DNA from: a virus
Reading direction: 5' to 3' (one strand)
Length of the DNA stretch: 28,645 nucleotides
Virus record (IMG/VR): IMGVR_UViG_3300042888_001982
Location: 1 to 28,645 of that record
A model generated the notes under the pieces. The model ran no database searches and was not told the DNA's origin. It saw nothing but the letters and a program-made list of their open reading frames with translations. The position numbers were made by a program, and so were the translations under genes. Of the stretch, positions 1 to 8,017 are shown in pieces (position 1 is the first letter of the stretch; each line of letters begins with the position of its first letter).

Positions 1-840
1 TACAGCATTCAGGGAGAAGGTCGGTACATGGGTGTGCCGTCCGTTTTCCTTAGAACATATGGATGCAATTTCAAATGCGCCGGATTCGGCATGCCAAAAG
101 GTGAATTATCAAGTGAAAGAGAAGCAGTCAATCCAGAAGACTATAAAGAATATGGTACCCTCCCGCTCGTCTCTACGGGATGCGATTCCTACGCATCCTG
201 GGATCCTCGCTTCAAGCATCTTTCTCCCAGCAGGGATGTTGATACTATTGTCAGCGACATTATGGAACTACTACCGTTTAAAGAATGGAAAGACGAACAC
301 CTCGTCATCACAGGAGGAGAACCACTCCTCGGATGGCAACGAGCCTTCCCAGAACTCCTAAGTCATCCTAAGATGCAGTCTCTACAAGAGATTACCTTTG
401 AGACTAATGGTACGCAGCCATTGCATCCTGAACTTTTTGACTATCTTGAACAATGGTGGTGGGATGGTGGAAAGCCTGGGTATGGGTCAGCTAATCGTGA
501 TCGTGAAATCACATTTAGTGTCAGTGCTAAGTTGAGTTGTTCGGGAGAGAAAGCAGAAGATGCTATCAAGCCTGAGGTAGTAGTCGGCTATCAGGCTGTA
601 GGACATGTCTATCTTAAGTTTGTTATCGCAACAGAAGATGATGCTAAAGAAGCATTAGCAGCAGTTGAGCAGTATCGTGATGCGGGCTTTACCGGTTCAG
701 TTTACTTCATGCCAGTAGGAGGCGTTGAAAGTGTGTATCACTTAAACAACCGCACTGTCGCTGACCTTGCAATGAAGAATGGTGTTCGGTATAGTGATCG
801 TTTACAAGTTCCGCTTTTCAAGAATGCATGGGCGACTTAA
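1..840 (+). CDS. queE: 7-carboxy-7-deazaguanine synthase-like radical SAM protein, 5' partial
   Basis: The frame is open from base 1 and reads YSIQGEGRYMGVPSVFLR, the standard QueE opening, so the true start lies upstream and the ATG at 28 is internal. QueE converts carboxy-tetrahydropterin to 7-carboxy-7-deazaguanine using SAM and a 4Fe-4S cluster. Visible features are the cluster region GCNFKC (C22 and C26, counted from the first codon), the SAM-binding GGEP motif and TFETNGTQ. The usual third cysteine (CxxxCxxC) is replaced by Phe29. A cysteine in TGCDSYASWD (C61) may supply the third ligand. In phages this enzyme normally feeds 7-deazaguanine DNA modification. No other pathway gene is seen here. 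Confidence 0.88.
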   Translation, partial: YSIQGEGRYMGVPSVFLRTYGCNFKCAGFGMPKGELSSEREAVNPEDYKEYGTLPLVSTGCDSYASWDPRFKHLSPSRDVDTIVSDIMELLPFKEWKDEHLVITGGEPLLGWQRAFPELLSHPKMQSLQEITFETNGTQPLHPELFDYLEQWWWDGGKPGYGSANRDREITFSVSAKLSCSGEKAEDAIKPEVVVGYQAVGHVYLKFVIATEDDAKEALAAVEQYRDAGFTGSVYFMPVGGVESVYHLNNRTVADLAMKNGVRYSDRLQVPLFKNAWAT

Positions 841-2171
841 TGAAACGAATCGGATTTCTAGTTAGTTCACAAACATTGATTCCTCATGGTGGTATTGGAC
901 AGTTCACAAAAAGCTTCTGTGAGTTGATGGATAGTCACGGAATATATGTAGATATCATTACTGACAAGAGTCCTCAGGGGGTTGCTGATGAGTTTATCAA
1001 AGAACTCAAAGCAAATATCATCTATCCAAACAATCCACAACGCTATACTGATCATAGTGCTATCTTTATGTATGAGGATAGCTACTGCTATGAGCGTATG
1101 GCTAACTTCCGTGATGCCACTATCAAAGCATTATCTACGAATCTATATGATGCTTTTGTCTGCAACACTTATGAAACTGTTCAAGTAGTTTCTACATTGG
1201 GTCTGTCTGATTATATTCAGACTATCGCATATACGCATTTAGAAAGTCAAATCTTTAAGGATACTAAAAATCCCTTCCTTGATGATGTAAATGATATGAT
1301 GAGATTGCAATTGCAAATGCCTAATCTTACTATCGGTACACAAAGTTTATTCAATCGTCTACATTTTGAAAACGCAGTTCATCTTCCTATTCCGCTGCCC
1401 GAACAAGGATTGTTACAAGAATATGACGATAACCGAGAAGGTGTATTGTTCATCGGTCGTTGGGAAGAGGGCAAGAATCCTGAACTTTATCTTGACTTGA
1501 TTGAGCAGACTAAGTTGCCTGCTCGTGTCATGACAAGTGCAAGTGGTGCTAAGAAGTTTGAAGAACGATTAAAGAAGATGGGCGTTGACTATCAAATCAA
1601 AGTAGGTATCATTGGACAAGAGAAGGTAGACTTTATCAAGAGTTGCCGTGTAGCATTCAATCCAAGCACGGTAGAAAGTTACGGTATTGCTTTCCTTGAG
1701 CAGATTATTCAGCTTCCTACATTTGCGTTGATTAATCAGCGTTGGACGCAAAACTTCCCAAGTACACAATTCTTTACTACCAGCAAGCGTAATATGGCTG
1801 AGGACGTTAAAGCAGTGTATGACCAATATCCTACAAGCAAATCATGGTATGCAGCTTATGATTCGGTGAATCACTTTAAGCTTCACGAGGATGCAGTATT
1901 CCATAAGTGGAATCATTGCTTCAACGAGTTTGAATCTCGCAAGAGCAACAGCAGTACCGCAAAGATATGCGATGAAACAACTGTCAAATACAGCGACTTT
2001 ATTCAAGCATTAGGTCGCCGTATTGTTTGCATTGACGATATTCGTTCGGTACTAGCAAACAGACATAAGTTTAGAATTATCTATACTGCCAATGAGACCT
2101 ATCTAACTAAGGATCCTTCTTTTGAACCAAAAGAAGAAATGACCGGTGCAGGTCTGTTTGAGGGATTTTGA
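840..2171 (+). CDS. GT-B fold glycosyltransferase (GT4-like)
   Basis: A protein of about 443 aa. The N-terminus MKRIGFLVSSQ followed by HGGIGQFTKSF is the glycine-rich acceptor-domain loop of GT-B enzymes. The middle reads FIGRWEEGKNPELYLDLIE, the start of the nucleotide-sugar domain. VESYGIAFLE carries the E-x7-E donor-binding motif (E279 and E287). ATG 840 overlaps the queE stop (TAATG); an in-frame ATG at 828 is also possible. The last 80 residues have no feature I recognise. It could glycosylate modified DNA bases, as T4 glucosyltransferases do, or a surface glycan. The sequence does not decide the acceptor. Confidence 0.75.
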   Translation: MKRIGFLVSSQTLIPHGGIGQFTKSFCELMDSHGIYVDIITDKSPQGVADEFIKELKANIIYPNNPQRYTDHSAIFMYEDSYCYERMANFRDATIKALSTNLYDAFVCNTYETVQVVSTLGLSDYIQTIAYTHLESQIFKDTKNPFLDDVNDMMRLQLQMPNLTIGTQSLFNRLHFENAVHLPIPLPEQGLLQEYDDNREGVLFIGRWEEGKNPELYLDLIEQTKLPARVMTSASGAKKFEERLKKMGVDYQIKVGIIGQEKVDFIKSCRVAFNPSTVESYGIAFLEQIIQLPTFALINQRWTQNFPSTQFFTTSKRNMAEDVKAVYDQYPTSKSWYAAYDSVNHFKLHEDAVFHKWNHCFNEFESRKSNSSTAKICDETTVKYSDFIQALGRRIVCIDDIRSVLANRHKFRIIYTANETYLTKDPSFEPKEEMTGAGLFEGF

Positions 2172-2172
2172 T

Positions 2173-2928
2173 ATGAAGATAGGTGTGTTTGGTGATAGTT
2201 TTGCAGATCCTAATCCATGGCGCGAAACCTCATGGATTCATTATCTAGCAAACGAAGAAAACATAGAAGTAGAAACTTTTTCAGCATCAGGGACCTCGCA
2301 CTGGTGGAGTTATAAAGAGTTTTTAAATAATTACACAAAATTTGATGTAGTTATTTTTTGTCATACCTCACATATGCGATGGCCATATCTACCAAAAGAA
2401 TATCATGGTCGTGAGTGGAATGTGGGGTATGAAGGTAAGAATATTACATCTGACGATTTTCAAAACAATATCAATCGGTTTTTTGGTGATGTATTTGAAA
2501 CACCGCTATTAGAGTTTATTAGTTCATCAATCCTCAAAGAGGTAAATCATCTATGCAAACAAGAAAATATATATCTGATCAATTTGGGTATGGATACGGA
2601 TGATCGGGGAATATATCAGTCATCGGAAATTGATTATCCAATACTAACTAATTTGAACAGCCTGTCAAGGTTAGAGCGCACTAGACTAAAAGGTAAAGAA
2701 TATAATACCTGTGAGCTATTGTCCAAATTAAAAACATTTGATGTTCGTGCAAATCACTTATCTCCTGCTAATAATAGGCTACTAGCTAACCTATTACATA
2801 AGCTAATTAATGAAAATGCGATGAATTTAAATATTGATTTAGTATCTAACCAAACCTGGTCTATGCCATGGGAAATATATGATACGGCTGTGGATGAAAA
2901 ACTAAAGGGGATTGAATGGTGGACATAA
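2173..2928 (+). CDS. SGNH/GDSL hydrolase-like protein
   Basis: About 251 aa from ATG 2173, which follows a GAGGGA ribosome site inside the end of the upstream gene. The N-terminus MKIGVFGDSFADP is a block I GDS motif with the candidate nucleophile serine. ASGTSHWW could supply the block II glycine. Near the C-terminus RANHLSPANNRLLANLL resembles block V with its catalytic histidine, although the preceding Asp is replaced by Asn. Such proteins are esterases or acyl/acetyl hydrolases, often in glycan pathways, which fits the glycosyltransferase before it and the epimerase after it. The substrate is unknown. Confidence 0.6.
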   Translation: MKIGVFGDSFADPNPWRETSWIHYLANEENIEVETFSASGTSHWWSYKEFLNNYTKFDVVIFCHTSHMRWPYLPKEYHGREWNVGYEGKNITSDDFQNNINRFFGDVFETPLLEFISSSILKEVNHLCKQENIYLINLGMDTDDRGIYQSSEIDYPILTNLNSLSRLERTRLKGKEYNTCELLSKLKTFDVRANHLSPANNRLLANLLHKLINENAMNLNIDLVSNQTWSMPWEIYDTAVDEKLKGIEWWT

Positions 2929-2941
2929 AGAAGGAAAAATT

Positions 2942-3790
2942 ATGAAAAAGATTTTAATTACCGGGTGTTCGGGCTATATTGGTTCACATCTATGTAAGAG
3001 ATTAGAAAGTGAATATGAGATTTATGGGCTGGATGTTAGACCTAATGAACACCCAGTGACGCAGTTCTTTCAGGCTGACATCAATCGACCATTAGAGGTT
3101 GGGTTTGAATTTGATGCTGTTGTTCATTTGGCAGCATTGGTTAATGTTGGTCAAAGTGAACAGATGCCTATTCAATATTATATTACTAACTTGAACGGCA
3201 CGATGAATGTATTGAACAAGATTAATACTAAGAATTTTATCTTCGCAAGTACCGGCGCAGCAGAATCATGCACTAGTACATATGGAGTCAGTAAGAGAGC
3301 AGCAGAGGATGTAGTTCGTGAATACTGCACGGTGCATAACCCGACACCATATACAATTTTTAGATTCTATAATGTAATTGGCACTAGTGGATATTCCCCA
3401 ACTAACCCAGACGGATTGATGTACAATCTCATGAGGTCTGAATATACTAGAGAGTTTACTATCTTCGGTAATGATTATGAAACTCCAGACGGAACCTGCA
3501 TCCGTGACTATGTGCATGTCGATGAAGTCTGTGAAGCTATCCGCATTGCAATTGAGAAGCCTGCAAACAATATTGAATGCTTAGGGCATGGTGTAGGATA
3601 CAGTGTGAAAGAAATTATTGATATTTTTGAAAAGGTCAATGATACTAGACTCGGAGAAGGGACTGATGAAGCAATTACAGTCAGATATGGTCCCAGACGA
3701 ACCGGTGATGTTCCGGTTAGTGTACTAGAAGAGGTTTCTACTTATATGAAAAACCTTTATTCGATTGACGAGTTACTCCGTCTTCCGTGA
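2942..3790 (+). CDS. NAD-dependent epimerase, UDP-glucose 4-epimerase type (extended SDR)
   Basis: About 282 aa from ATG 2942, chosen because AGGA lies at usual spacing upstream. The N-terminus ILITGCSGYIGSHL is the Rossmann TGxxGYIGSH nucleotide-binding motif. VVHLAALVNVG is the conserved HLAA strand, and TYGVSKRAAE provides the catalytic YxxxK (Y114 and K118). GTCIRDYVHVDEV is the signature typical of GalE. It is shorter than the roughly 338 aa of E. coli GalE, with a compact C-terminal sugar domain. It probably interconverts a nucleotide sugar used by the glycosyltransferase two genes upstream. It could also be a related dehydratase or decarboxylase. Confidence 0.82.
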   Translation: MKKILITGCSGYIGSHLCKRLESEYEIYGLDVRPNEHPVTQFFQADINRPLEVGFEFDAVVHLAALVNVGQSEQMPIQYYITNLNGTMNVLNKINTKNFIFASTGAAESCTSTYGVSKRAAEDVVREYCTVHNPTPYTIFRFYNVIGTSGYSPTNPDGLMYNLMRSEYTREFTIFGNDYETPDGTCIRDYVHVDEVCEAIRIAIEKPANNIECLGHGVGYSVKEIIDIFEKVNDTRLGEGTDEAITVRYGPRRTGDVPVSVLEEVSTYMKNLYSIDELLRLP

Positions 3791-3798
3791 TAAACTAC

Positions 3799-3827
3799 TT
3801 GACAATAACATTAAACTGTGATAAAGC
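3799..3827 (+). promoter_or_regulatory. sigma70-type promoter for the first DNA methyltransferase
   Basis: TTGACA at 3799-3804, a 17 bp spacer, then TAAAGC at 3822-3827 preceded by TGA (extended -10). The element is nearly the same as the one at 4897: both end AAACTGTGATAAAG. Only 8 bases separate the -10 from ATG 3836, so the transcript should have almost no leader. Confidence 0.7.
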
Positions 3828-3835
3828 GTTATAGT

Positions 3836-4879
3836 ATGAAAAAGAATAAAAAATATGAAATCACCCACCTTGGCAAGACACTTCATACCGACCACTGGGT
3901 GGACTTGCCAGTGGATAAGTGCTTAGAATTGAAGGCCGCGTATTACGAAAAGCCTGATTTTGAACTGGTTAACAAAAACCTAAAAGCAGTATACGATGGT
4001 AGCACTATCATAAGCACAATTACTAGTTACTATGTAAAAGACCTTATGGCTAAGGTAAAGCTGGAGTCTCCACGCTGGTCAATCGAAGAAGTATTCGAAT
4101 CTGTGGATTTGATTCGATACTTCTGGAGCAGGGTTCTTTCCAGTGACAAAGTATACCCTAAGACAGATTCAGATATCAAGAACTTTGAGGCTGCATTGCG
4201 TCTTAGTGGGGGAGGTGTTGCAATGAAGCCCTCTAACTATCCAATTAAGTCTGTTGACGCTATTTTAGCTAGGTATAATATTAACGGTAAATACTATGAC
4301 TTTTCATGTGGCTGGGGCGTTAGAATGCTTTCATCGTTGAGAAACAATGTTGAGTATTACGGCACTGACCCAAATACCCTGTTAGTAGAACGCCTCAATC
4401 AAATGGCTACTGATTACAACACTGTAAATGGTACATCTGCAAAGTATGACATTCGGTGTCATGGTTCTCAAACATTTGTTCCGGAGTGGGAAAACACTAT
4501 CGGCGTAGCGTTCAGCAGTCCTCCGTATTTCAATCTTGAAGATTATAAAATTGGTGACCAATCATTTAAGCCTGGCACTACATATCAAGAATGGCTAGAT
4601 ACCTATCTACGACCCACGATAGAAAACATCAAGAAATATTTAGTTGATGATGGCAAGATGCTAGTCAACATTAAAGATTTCCTAGACTATAAGTTATGCG
4701 CTGATACTAGGGCCATTGCAGAAAGCTTAGGCTTTCATTATGTAGAAACGCTCACATTGAAAAACATAACTAGACCAAGTGCTAAAGTGGACTTAAATAC
4801 AGACGAAGGCATCATGGTATTCTCAAAGAAGCCTGAACAGCCTATCCCCTCACCCTTGAGTTTATTTTCGTTTGGGTAA
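3836..4879 (+). CDS. SPPY-type DNA amino-methyltransferase (N4-cytosine or N6-adenine)
   Basis: About 347 aa. Around residues 155-162 YDFSCGWGVRML is a SAM-binding motif I, followed by YYGTDPN, the acidic end of the next strand. SSPPYF at about 227-232 is the catalytic motif IV of exocyclic amino DNA methyltransferases. The N-terminal 150 residues may hold target recognition. An in-frame ATG at 3818 lies inside the promoter spacer, so ATG 3836 is preferred. The downstream block SPPYFNLEDY then DQSF then YQEWLDTY matches the second methyltransferase at 6688, showing the two are paralogues. The target sequence cannot be read from the protein. Confidence 0.8.
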   Translation: MKKNKKYEITHLGKTLHTDHWVDLPVDKCLELKAAYYEKPDFELVNKNLKAVYDGSTIISTITSYYVKDLMAKVKLESPRWSIEEVFESVDLIRYFWSRVLSSDKVYPKTDSDIKNFEAALRLSGGGVAMKPSNYPIKSVDAILARYNINGKYYDFSCGWGVRMLSSLRNNVEYYGTDPNTLLVERLNQMATDYNTVNGTSAKYDIRCHGSQTFVPEWENTIGVAFSSPPYFNLEDYKIGDQSFKPGTTYQEWLDTYLRPTIENIKKYLVDDGKMLVNIKDFLDYKLCADTRAIAESLGFHYVETLTLKNITRPSAKVDLNTDEGIMVFSKKPEQPIPSPLSLFSFG

Positions 4880-4896
4880 TTGCGAGTTACTAAAGA

Positions 4897-4925
4897 TTGA
4901 CAACCATATCAAACTGTGATAAAGT
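4897..4925 (+). promoter_or_regulatory. sigma70-type extended -10 promoter
   Basis: TTGACA at 4897-4902, a 17 bp spacer, TAAAGT at 4920-4925 with TGA before it. It is a near copy of the 3799 promoter. ATG 4935 starts 9 bases after the -10, which predicts a leader of 0 to 3 bases. Confidence 0.72.
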
Positions 4926-4934
4926 GAGAACACT

Positions 4935-5525
4935 ATGAACATATTCTATGTAGATTCGAATGCTGAGGTCGCTGCTCGTAGCATGGTTGACCGCCATGTA
5001 GTTAAAATGATTCTAGAGACTGCACAGTTGCTTTCTACTGCCCATCGTGTCATTGACGGTGAGGAGTATGTAGGACAGTCACAGTCTGGACGCAAAGCAA
5101 AACGATGGAGGCTATCAGGCAATGCTGACGCTATTATGTATGCTGCTACTCACATTAATCATCCTTCAGCAGTTTGGGTTCGTGAAAACTCTGCTAACTA
5201 TGATTGGTTGTATGATCATCTTTTGGCTCTTGGTCGTGAGTATACCTATCGTTATGGTCGTACTCATCTTACTATTGATAAGCTAAAAGACATTCTTGAG
5301 GACGCTCCTGAGAAAATCACACAAAGCAAAGTAATGACTAAGATGCCATCTTGTATGGATAAGCAGTACATCGTTAGCTTAGACCCAATTACGAACTATC
5401 GTAACTATTACAATTACGGCAAGACTGACTTGCTTCGTTGGTCTAATCGTCCTCCCCCGCAGTGGATTGATGGTACGATTATCATGACCGATGGTAAAAA
5501 GCAGATATATACTATACAGAGGTAA
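4935..5525 (+). CDS. conserved phage protein, unknown function
   Basis: 196 aa. The opening MNIFYVDSNAEVAARSMVDRH followed by VVKMILETAQLLSTAHR matches a pattern I recall from many tailed phages, where it is usually left unnamed. Later conserved-looking parts are HINHPSAVWVRENSANYDWLYDHLLALGREY and the NYRNYYNYGKTDLLRW region near the C-terminus. It is rich in Tyr, His and Trp and appears soluble, with no signal peptide or membrane segment. It has its own promoter, a near twin of that for the preceding methyltransferase, so the two are probably expressed together. I do not assign an activity. Confidence 0.85.
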   Translation: MNIFYVDSNAEVAARSMVDRHVVKMILETAQLLSTAHRVIDGEEYVGQSQSGRKAKRWRLSGNADAIMYAATHINHPSAVWVRENSANYDWLYDHLLALGREYTYRYGRTHLTIDKLKDILEDAPEKITQSKVMTKMPSCMDKQYIVSLDPITNYRNYYNYGKTDLLRWSNRPPPQWIDGTIIMTDGKKQIYTIQR

Positions 5526-5529
5526 AAAC

Positions 5530-5943
5530 ATGTTTGATAAAATTAAGAAGTGGTTTGCACCAGAAGAGGTTAAGCCAGAACCAGTACCAGAGGTAAAGAA
5601 AGCTTCTAAGAAGAAAGAACTAAGTCCTAAAGAGAAGGCAACCTCTATAGGAGAACCTTATATCGCCATTTTAAATGTTGATCTTGATCCTGGTGATATT
5701 AACAACGGTTCGTTTGAGCTTGATTGGAATGATAAGTTTGTAGCTAACTTGATTAAGCAAGGCTATAAAATTCGTCCTGATGATACTGATGCACAAATCG
5801 TTGATCGGTGGTTCCAGACTGTTTGCCGTAACATTGCTCTTGAAGTTTATGAACAAGAGATTGCTGACCCGGATAAGCGTGAATCAGAAATGCGTATTAT
5901 ACAACAGCGTGATTTGGGTAACGGATTTACCGAAGTAAGCTGA
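5530..5943 (+). CDS. conserved phage protein with Lys/Pro-rich N-terminus
   Basis: 137 aa from ATG 5530. An earlier in-frame start at 5491 lies inside the previous gene. The first residues MFDKIKKWFAPEE form a short amphipathic helix, followed by a Pro/Lys/Glu linker (residues about 14-40) and a folded part containing GEPYIAILNVDLDP and GSFELDWNDKFVANL. I recall similar proteins in T4-like marine phages without a known role. The stop overlaps the next start (TGATG), so it is probably translated together with the nuclease-like gene downstream. Confidence 0.8.
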   Translation: MFDKIKKWFAPEEVKPEPVPEVKKASKKKELSPKEKATSIGEPYIAILNVDLDPGDINNGSFELDWNDKFVANLIKQGYKIRPDDTDAQIVDRWFQTVCRNIALEVYEQEIADPDKRESEMRIIQQRDLGNGFTEVS

Positions 5944-6644
5944 TGTCAATCAGAGAAGATGCCGGGCGCCTTGCTAAAGCTAAAGGTCATGAATTTGAAC
6001 AAGAGGTAGTAGATTTTCTATCTAGCAATCTTAAGAAAACTTTCATTCTTGAAGGTTCTAATACAACTAAGGTTGATGCACGAAGTTCTGACAATTTACT
6101 AAGATACAGTATTAAGAAAACTCCCAGCGGATTACAGGTGGGATTGATTACACAGCAAAATTTTATCAATGCATTGAATATTACTGATACGGATATTATT
6201 CAGTTTATAAATGAATTTTTTGGCGGCAATGATTACGCAGAGTATAATCGACACCGAAAGAAGGTTCATGAAATTGACCCTGTCTTATCTAGCAAATTCT
6301 TACAGTTCTTGCATAATTCAGCAGAAGACATTTGTAAGGTTGCCATCACGCACGGCAGTCTGAATCAAAGTGATAGTGTTAACTATATTATCTTCCCTAA
6401 AGTAAAGCATGATGTAAGAACATTAAAAGCTGTTGAGGTGTCCTCTTTTATACAAGATGTGAAAGAAAACGGAGTATGGCAATTTAAACCTACTACAATT
6501 GACTTAATAGTTAGTGGAGTAAAGGTAATGAACATTCAAATGTTTGGCTCAGGTACCAAATACAGCAATGGTTACCATGCTTTACAATTTAGAATCACAT
6601 GCGGAAAAATCAACGAGAAACATGTAACCTGTATAAATACGTGA
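5943..6644 (+). CDS. candidate PD-(D/E)XK restriction-endonuclease-like nuclease
   Basis: 233 aa. The N-terminal third has the layout of a restriction-type nuclease core: AKGHEFEQEVVDFLSSNL (helix with Glu), then KVDARSSDN (candidate metal-binding Asp), then YSIKKTPSGLQVGLIT (strand with xIKK, Ser in place of the usual Glu/Asp). The pattern of Asp, SIK, then QVGLIT followed by a helix is familiar from type II endonuclease-like proteins. The remaining residues are not recognised. It sits between two DNA methyltransferase genes (3836 and 6688), which supports a restriction-modification-like or host-DNA-cutting role. The call rests on motif reading only. Confidence 0.5.
   Translation: MSIREDAGRLAKAKGHEFEQEVVDFLSSNLKKTFILEGSNTTKVDARSSDNLLRYSIKKTPSGLQVGLITQQNFINALNITDTDIIQFINEFFGGNDYAEYNRHRKKVHEIDPVLSSKFLQFLHNSAEDICKVAITHGSLNQSDSVNYIIFPKVKHDVRTLKAVEVSSFIQDVKENGVWQFKPTTIDLIVSGVKVMNIQMFGSGTKYSNGYHALQFRITCGKINEKHVTCINT
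6632..6639 (+). promoter_or_regulatory. possible T4-type late promoter TATAAATA
   Basis: An exact TATAAATA lies in the last codons of the nuclease-like gene, about 50 bases before ATG 6688. A late start near 6645 would add a late transcript for the second methyltransferase. The motif is short and AT-rich, so chance occurrence is possible. Confidence 0.35.
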
Positions 6645-6653
6645 CCACAAACA

Positions 6654-6681
6654 TTGACAAAAGGTCTATTACATGTTACAA
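6654..6681 (+). promoter_or_regulatory. sigma70-type promoter for the second DNA methyltransferase
   Basis: TTGACA at 6654-6659, a 16 bp spacer, TACAAT at 6676-6681 with TGT before it (extended -10). The ATG at 6673 overlaps the -10, so it cannot be the start on this transcript. ATG 6688 lies 6 bases after the -10, at the predicted +1. Confidence 0.75.
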
Positions 6682-6687
6682 TCTAGA

Positions 6688-7959
6688 ATGATGACAAAAC
6701 AACTAATCTTTACGGAACAAGACTTCATTGATCAATTCAATTTACCTAAGGTAACCTTTGAAGAATTCTGTGATAGAATCAGTGTTTTAAACATCACTGA
6801 CAAGTCCGGTACTTTTGCAATTAGGGCTAATCTAAATGATTTTGTAGATAAGGTGTGCAAGAAAGATACTGATACTCGCAAAGAGAGATTAGACCTATAT
6901 AAAAATAATCTGTATAAGATACTAGTTACTGATGCAGACAAAACATTACAAAGCTGGTTCAAGCGTTACGGCGAGTTAAAGGAACCGATTGACTTTTACT
7001 TGAATATTCCTCGTGCTGACATACTTAATGAGGATGATAAAGTCTTTACTGGCCGGACTCTTTCTAAATATGGAAAACTCTGTAAGAATATTAACTTTGT
7101 AAATTTCTACAACACAAAGAAATTATACGATAATGATAGTGAGTACACCTTCGGACTGATGAAAGTTATGTTCGAAGAATTCAAGATTCGCAACAGTTTG
7201 GTTGGTCCTGCTTTCTTTGACCATATCTGTAAATACGAAGGTGACAGTGGTCAGTTTTGGCTAGACTTCATGATTGGAGCAAATCGTGCTAGCATCTTTA
7301 ATCCAGCAACTTACCGCGGAATTCTTGATAATATATTCACAGGAGAAACTCTCTTTGCCCCGGTTATGGGTTGGAATGCGTATCAGTTAGGATTTTATAA
7401 TAGTAAATTTACTAACTTTATTGCTACTGATGTTATTCCTGATGTAGTTCAGAACGGTTCCTTGTTACACGAGGAATACAAGAAGTATCAGAATGATAGT
7501 ATTTTTGTATTACCGGAGAAGAATGTTGACCTATATCTATGTCCAAGTGAGCAGTTAGATGCTAAACATAATTTTAGCGAAAAATATGCTGACAGCGTAG
7601 ATGCTGTATTATTGAGTCCGCCGTACTTTGACTTAGAAATTTATCCTAGTGAAGACCAAAGCTTTACTAGTTTCCCTGATTATCAATCTTGGTTGATAGG
7701 TTATTGGGAAGAAACTATTAAGTTATGCGTTAAGGTAATGAAGCCCGGGGCAAAGTTAGGATTTGTAATCAGTAATTATCGTAATGTAGATAAACAAGAG
7801 GTATCTATTAGTCAGGATATGCGAGATATTGCAGCTAAACACTTGACATTAATTGACCAGTATAGAGTGCAATGGAGTGCGATTTCTGGAACTAGGCAAG
7901 CAAAGAAAACTAGAGACGGAAATTTTGAAGATTTATGGGTTTTTGAAAAAAAGGATTGA
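6688..7959 (+). CDS. second SPPY-type DNA methyltransferase, diverged paralogue
   Basis: About 423 aa from ATG 6688 (ATG 6691 is equally possible). LLSPPYFDLEIY at about residues 308-319 is motif IV, and the following DQSF, YQSWLIGY and TI positions match the enzyme at 3836. The SAM-binding region LFAPVMGWNAYQLGF keeps the GW pair but has Asn where the first enzyme has the second Gly of GWG, so the SAM pocket may be altered. The N-terminal 220 residues are larger than in the first enzyme and may give a different target. Predicted to be made from a leaderless mRNA. Confidence 0.75.
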   Translation: MMTKQLIFTEQDFIDQFNLPKVTFEEFCDRISVLNITDKSGTFAIRANLNDFVDKVCKKDTDTRKERLDLYKNNLYKILVTDADKTLQSWFKRYGELKEPIDFYLNIPRADILNEDDKVFTGRTLSKYGKLCKNINFVNFYNTKKLYDNDSEYTFGLMKVMFEEFKIRNSLVGPAFFDHICKYEGDSGQFWLDFMIGANRASIFNPATYRGILDNIFTGETLFAPVMGWNAYQLGFYNSKFTNFIATDVIPDVVQNGSLLHEEYKKYQNDSIFVLPEKNVDLYLCPSEQLDAKHNFSEKYADSVDAVLLSPPYFDLEIYPSEDQSFTSFPDYQSWLIGYWEETIKLCVKVMKPGAKLGFVISNYRNVDKQEVSISQDMRDIAAKHLTLIDQYRVQWSAISGTRQAKKTRDGNFEDLWVFEKKD

Positions 7960-7984
7960 CAATTGCACAAAATAGTAGTATATT
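7956..7984 (+). promoter_or_regulatory. sigma70-type promoter
   Basis: TTGACA at 7956-7961, exactly 17 bp, TATATT at 7979-7984. Unlike the three preceding promoters, it leaves a leader of about 25 bases with a TTGAGG ribosome site before ATG 8018. Confidence 0.75.
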
Positions 7985-8017
7985 AATAATATCAGTAAGC
8001 TATTGTTGAGGTTTAAT

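Noticed and set aside
3818-3835. Earlier ATG for the first methyltransferase
   Set aside because: It lies within the promoter spacer, so RNA from that promoter would not contain it.
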